Of a DNA stretch of 64,000 nt, positions 61,697 through 64,000 are shown in pieces; position 1 is the first letter of the stretch, and every line of letters begins with the position of its first letter. Below the pieces are notes generated by a model, which made no database searches, was not told where the DNA came from, and saw only the letters and a program-made list of their open reading frames with translations. The stretch lies in the NCBI RefSeq assembly GCF_011742925.1, contig NZ_WAEL01000001.1, forward strand, positions 620,001 to 684,000, in the 5' to 3' direction. The DNA is from Fibrivirga algicola. GTDB taxonomy: Bacteria; Bacteroidota; Bacteroidia; Cytophagales; Spirosomataceae. A program made the translations under genes and the position numbers.

Positions 61697-63736
61697 TTAC
61701 CAAACCTGCGCTTGCTGAGTTTCGGGCTTGTAGAGTTTCTGACCTGGTTTTACGCCGTAAGCAGTGTAGAATGGGGCAAAATTGGTGAGTGGGCCGTTCA
61801 CCCGAAACTTAGCCGGTGAGTGGGGATCAGTGGCGACGCCAACCCGCTCGCTCTCGTCGCGTACCTTGATGCGCCATACCTGAGCAAAGCCCAGGAAGAA
61901 CCGCTGATCGGGGGTAAAGCCGTCGATCTTGTCGGTGCCCTGTGCCTGCTTGGTCAGTTTAAAGGCCTGATAGGCCAGGGTAATGCCGCCAAGGTCGGCC
62001 AGGTTTTCGCCCAACGTGAGGCGGCCGTTGAGGTGAAGCTTATCCAGTACCGTATAGGTATTGTACTGGTCAACAACTGCCTGGGTTTTGGCCGTAAACC
62101 GCTCGGCATCGCTTTTTGTCCACCAGTCGCGGAGGTTACCGGCGGCATCATATTGTCGGCCCTGATCGTCGAAGAGGTGGGTCATTTCGTGGCCAATCAC
62201 CATCCCGATACCTCCATAGTTGATGGCATCGTCGGCGTCTTTATCGAAGAAGGGAAATTGCAGGATGCCGGCCGGAAAGACAATCTCGTTGTTGGTCGGG
62301 TTAGCGTAGGCATTAACCGTCGGAGGCGTCATGAACCACTCCGCCCGGTCGACGGGCTTATTGATTTTGGCGAACTGTTCGCGCTGGTGGTGTGCCCACG
62401 CCCGCCGTACGTTGCCAAAGTAATCGTCGCGCTTGATGGTAACGTCTGAATACTCTTTCCACTTGTCGGGGTACCCAATCTTTTTAACGAATTTGTCGAG
62501 CTTCTCCAGGGCAATTTTCTTGGTTTCGGGGGCCATCCAGTCGAGCTTGTTAATGCGCTCCCGGTACACGGTCTGCAGGTTGTCGACCAGCTTCAGCATG
62601 CGCTCCTTGGCTTCGGGCGGAAAAAACTTCTTGACCCACAACTGGCCCAGTGCTTCACCCAGTGCTTCATCGACCCGGCCCGAGATGCGTTTCCAGCGGG
62701 GCTGCATTTCGGGTTGACCGTACAGGGTTTTATTCCGGAAATTGAAATTAGCCTGCTCGAAGTCCCGACTTAGTAACGCAGCATGGCCGTCGAGCAGATC
62801 GAACACAAGAATGTCCTTCAATACGGCGATGGGGATGGTTGGCAGCAGCTTGTTCAGGGCCTGATAATAGCCGGGTTGTCCCACCAGCACTGTGTCTACT
62901 TTTGCCAGCTTCATGGTATTCAGTAACTCCCGCCAGTTGAGGGCGGGCATCTGCTTAGTCAAGTCGGCGACGGCCAGCTTGTTGTAGTTGGCTACCGGAT
63001 CGCGCAGGTCTGCCGGGGCTTTGTGCGACTTGGCCAGTGTGGTTTCGACCTGTAGAATGGCCGTAGCCCGGGCCCTGGCCGACACCGAATCGGCACCAAC
63101 CAGCGTAAACAGTTTAGTCACATAGGTCAGAAAGGCGGCCCTGACCTTGCGGGTGGCTTCGTCATTTTTGGCGTAGTACTCTTTCTCGGGCAGCGACGTA
63201 CCTGCCTGGCTAAAGCTGATGCGATTAATGCTGCTCTGGCGGTCATCGGCACCAACGTACACACCAAAGAATTTTCCTCCCGCATCGGTTTCATCGGTGG
63301 CCACGTAGGTTAATACGCTTTTGTAGTCGGTGAGGGCGGCAATCTTCGCCAGTTCTGCCTTTACCGGTTCGTAGCCAAGCTTATCGATCGTGACCGTGTC
63401 CATACCGCTGGCGTACAGATCGCCAACCTGCTGCGCGGCACTGCCGCCGTTAGCATTGCTGCCCGCCACTTCTTCCAGAATCGACTTTGTTTTGAGCTGG
63501 TTCTCATTGTACAACTGGTAAAACGACCCCCAACCGGTTTGGTCGCCTGGAATCTTGGTTTTCTTGACCCAGCCGCCATTGGCATACGTAAAGAAATCGT
63601 TGCCCGGACTCACGGTGGTGTCCATGCCCGATTTGTCGAAGAATGAAGACCGGCTGACCGTTTCCTGCTCTTTTTTCTGGCAGCCTGCCAGCAGCAGACC
63701 AAGCCCGAGCAATAAGTGGTGTTTCAAGGGTGTCAT
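61697..63736 (-). CDS. M13-family zinc endopeptidase lipoprotein (PepO/neprilysin-like)
   Basis: The 679-aa protein has a lipoprotein signal peptide (LLLGLGLLLAGCQKKEQ). The M13 zinc motif HEMTH is at 516-520 (VIGHEMTHLFDDQG), the third ligand Glu in GENLADLGG, and the substrate-binding NAYANPTNNEIVFPAGI precedes. The N-terminus DTTVSPGNDFFTYANGGWVKKT is also typical. It cleaves small peptides in the periplasm or at the outer membrane. Length and domain structure are normal. Confidence 0.93.
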   Translation of the reverse strand: MTPLKHHLLLGLGLLLAGCQKKEQETVSRSSFFDKSGMDTTVSPGNDFFTYANGGWVKKTKIPGDQTGWGSFYQLYNENQLKTKSILEEVAGSNANGGSAAQQVGDLYASGMDTVTIDKLGYEPVKAELAKIAALTDYKSVLTYVATDETDAGGKFFGVYVGADDRQSSINRISFSQAGTSLPEKEYYAKNDEATRKVRAAFLTYVTKLFTLVGADSVSARARATAILQVETTLAKSHKAPADLRDPVANYNKLAVADLTKQMPALNWRELLNTMKLAKVDTVLVGQPGYYQALNKLLPTIPIAVLKDILVFDLLDGHAALLSRDFEQANFNFRNKTLYGQPEMQPRWKRISGRVDEALGEALGQLWVKKFFPPEAKERMLKLVDNLQTVYRERINKLDWMAPETKKIALEKLDKFVKKIGYPDKWKEYSDVTIKRDDYFGNVRRAWAHHQREQFAKINKPVDRAEWFMTPPTVNAYANPTNNEIVFPAGILQFPFFDKDADDAINYGGIGMVIGHEMTHLFDDQGRQYDAAGNLRDWWTKSDAERFTAKTQAVVDQYNTYTVLDKLHLNGRLTLGENLADLGGITLAYQAFKLTKQAQGTDKIDGFTPDQRFFLGFAQVWRIKVRDESERVGVATDPHSPAKFRVNGPLTNFAPFYTAYGVKPGQKLYKPETQQAQVW

Positions 63737-63898
63737 GTATCGAGTTTAGCTAATGAATCAAACGAATGTAGGAACTATGCTGCTCTGTAAGCGGGCGGCG
63801 TCTAAAAATCAACGGATACACAAGTACGTTTCGAACTGGCGCGGGGGCACGGTCGCCGAATTATCCGTAAGTTCGCCCCTCACTTATCAACGACGAAC

Positions 63899-64000
63899 AT
63901 GACTGTACAACCGATCGATACCGGCTTTTTTAAACTCGATGGCGGCGCCATGTTTGGCGTAGTGCCTAAGGCACTCTGGCAGAAAAGCGTGCCTGCCGAT
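63899..64000 (+). CDS. MBL-fold metallo-hydrolase, 5' part only
   Basis: An ATG at 63899 opens 34 codons to the window edge: MTVQPIDTGFFKLDGGAMFG then VVPKALWQKSVPAD. The first strands LDGGAMFGVVPKxLW match a group of Bacteroidota MBL-fold hydrolases (YtnP/quorum-quenching-like). The metal-binding HxHxDH lies beyond the edge, so the call rests on the N-terminus only. Confidence 0.6.
   Translation, partial: MTVQPIDTGFFKLDGGAMFGVVPKALWQKSVPAD

Noticed and set aside
1-64000. CRISPR arrays, rRNA genes or complete insertion sequences
   Set aside because: No regularly spaced short repeats, rRNA sequence or intact transposase was seen in the window.

Overview
The window looks like a chromosomal segment of a GC-moderate member of the phylum Bacteroidota, most likely order Cytophagales and close to Spirosoma-type genera. 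The genus is an inference; the phylum is well supported. Evidence for the phylum: an LpxC-FabZ fusion, type IX secretion (T9SS) C-terminal signals on an amylase and on a giant gliding-type surface protein, TAnnTTTG-type promoter boxes, no clear Shine-Dalgarno sites, and families typical of the phylum (DUF418, DUF4920, DCC/DUF393, BamA-like antigens).

Layout. 1-2400: the start of a BlaI-type repressor, a 33-bp perfect hairpin terminator and an RluB-like pseudouridine synthase with a long repetitive Arg/Gly/Asp-rich N-terminus. 2.8-9.2 kb: a plus-strand run of envelope genes (secreted protein, DoxX-like protein, small beta-barrel, lipoprotein hydrolase, two tandem DUF418 proteins). 9.2-11 kb: a pentapeptide-repeat protein and a propeller gene split by a one-base frameshift. 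11-24.7 kb: mostly metabolic genes: S9 peptidase, GT39-type glycosyltransferase, cysteine desulfurase, FMN reductase divergent from an SDR, RidA-like protein, M20 peptidase, methyltransferase, small lipoprotein, trans-sulfuration enzyme. 24.7-25.5 kb is an AT-rich gap with one possible 36-aa membrane peptide. 25.5-34.7 kb: zinc peptidase lipoprotein, a MarR/YceI pair with a candidate operator, a BamA-like protein, GNAT, FdhD and a T9SS-exported alpha-amylase. 34.8-40 kb: a multi-PAS histidine kinase, dnaX and a DCC protein. 40-47.4 kb: tagaturonate reductase with a hexuronate transporter, a membrane protein of unknown role, an amidohydrolase, two paralogous lipoproteins and a DUF4920 protein. 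47.5-56.5 kb: the gliding-type surface protein, an ABC ATPase, and the lipid A block HD protein-lpxD-lpxC/fabZ-lpxA.

56.5-61.6 kb is the clearest accessory region. A tRNA with a CAT anticodon is followed at once by the catalytic tail of a tyrosine recombinase, an AT-rich orphan gene, a resolvase broken by two stops and a frameshift, several small orphan proteins, a stand-alone LytTR regulator and an atypical receiver protein. I read this as a decayed mobile island at a tRNA. The window ends with an M13 metallopeptidase and the start of an MBL-fold hydrolase.

Three things stand out. (1) The word GGTACGT/ACGTACC occurs roughly 55-60 times by eye, several-fold more than expected, in all reading frames and both orientations. 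(2) A run of ten A residues inside dnaX has stop codons in both alternative frames within 30 nt, the arrangement expected for slippage making a short gamma-like subunit. (3) Long perfect inverted repeats start at or just after many stop codons, often without a U-tract. All counts were made by eye; no searches were run.
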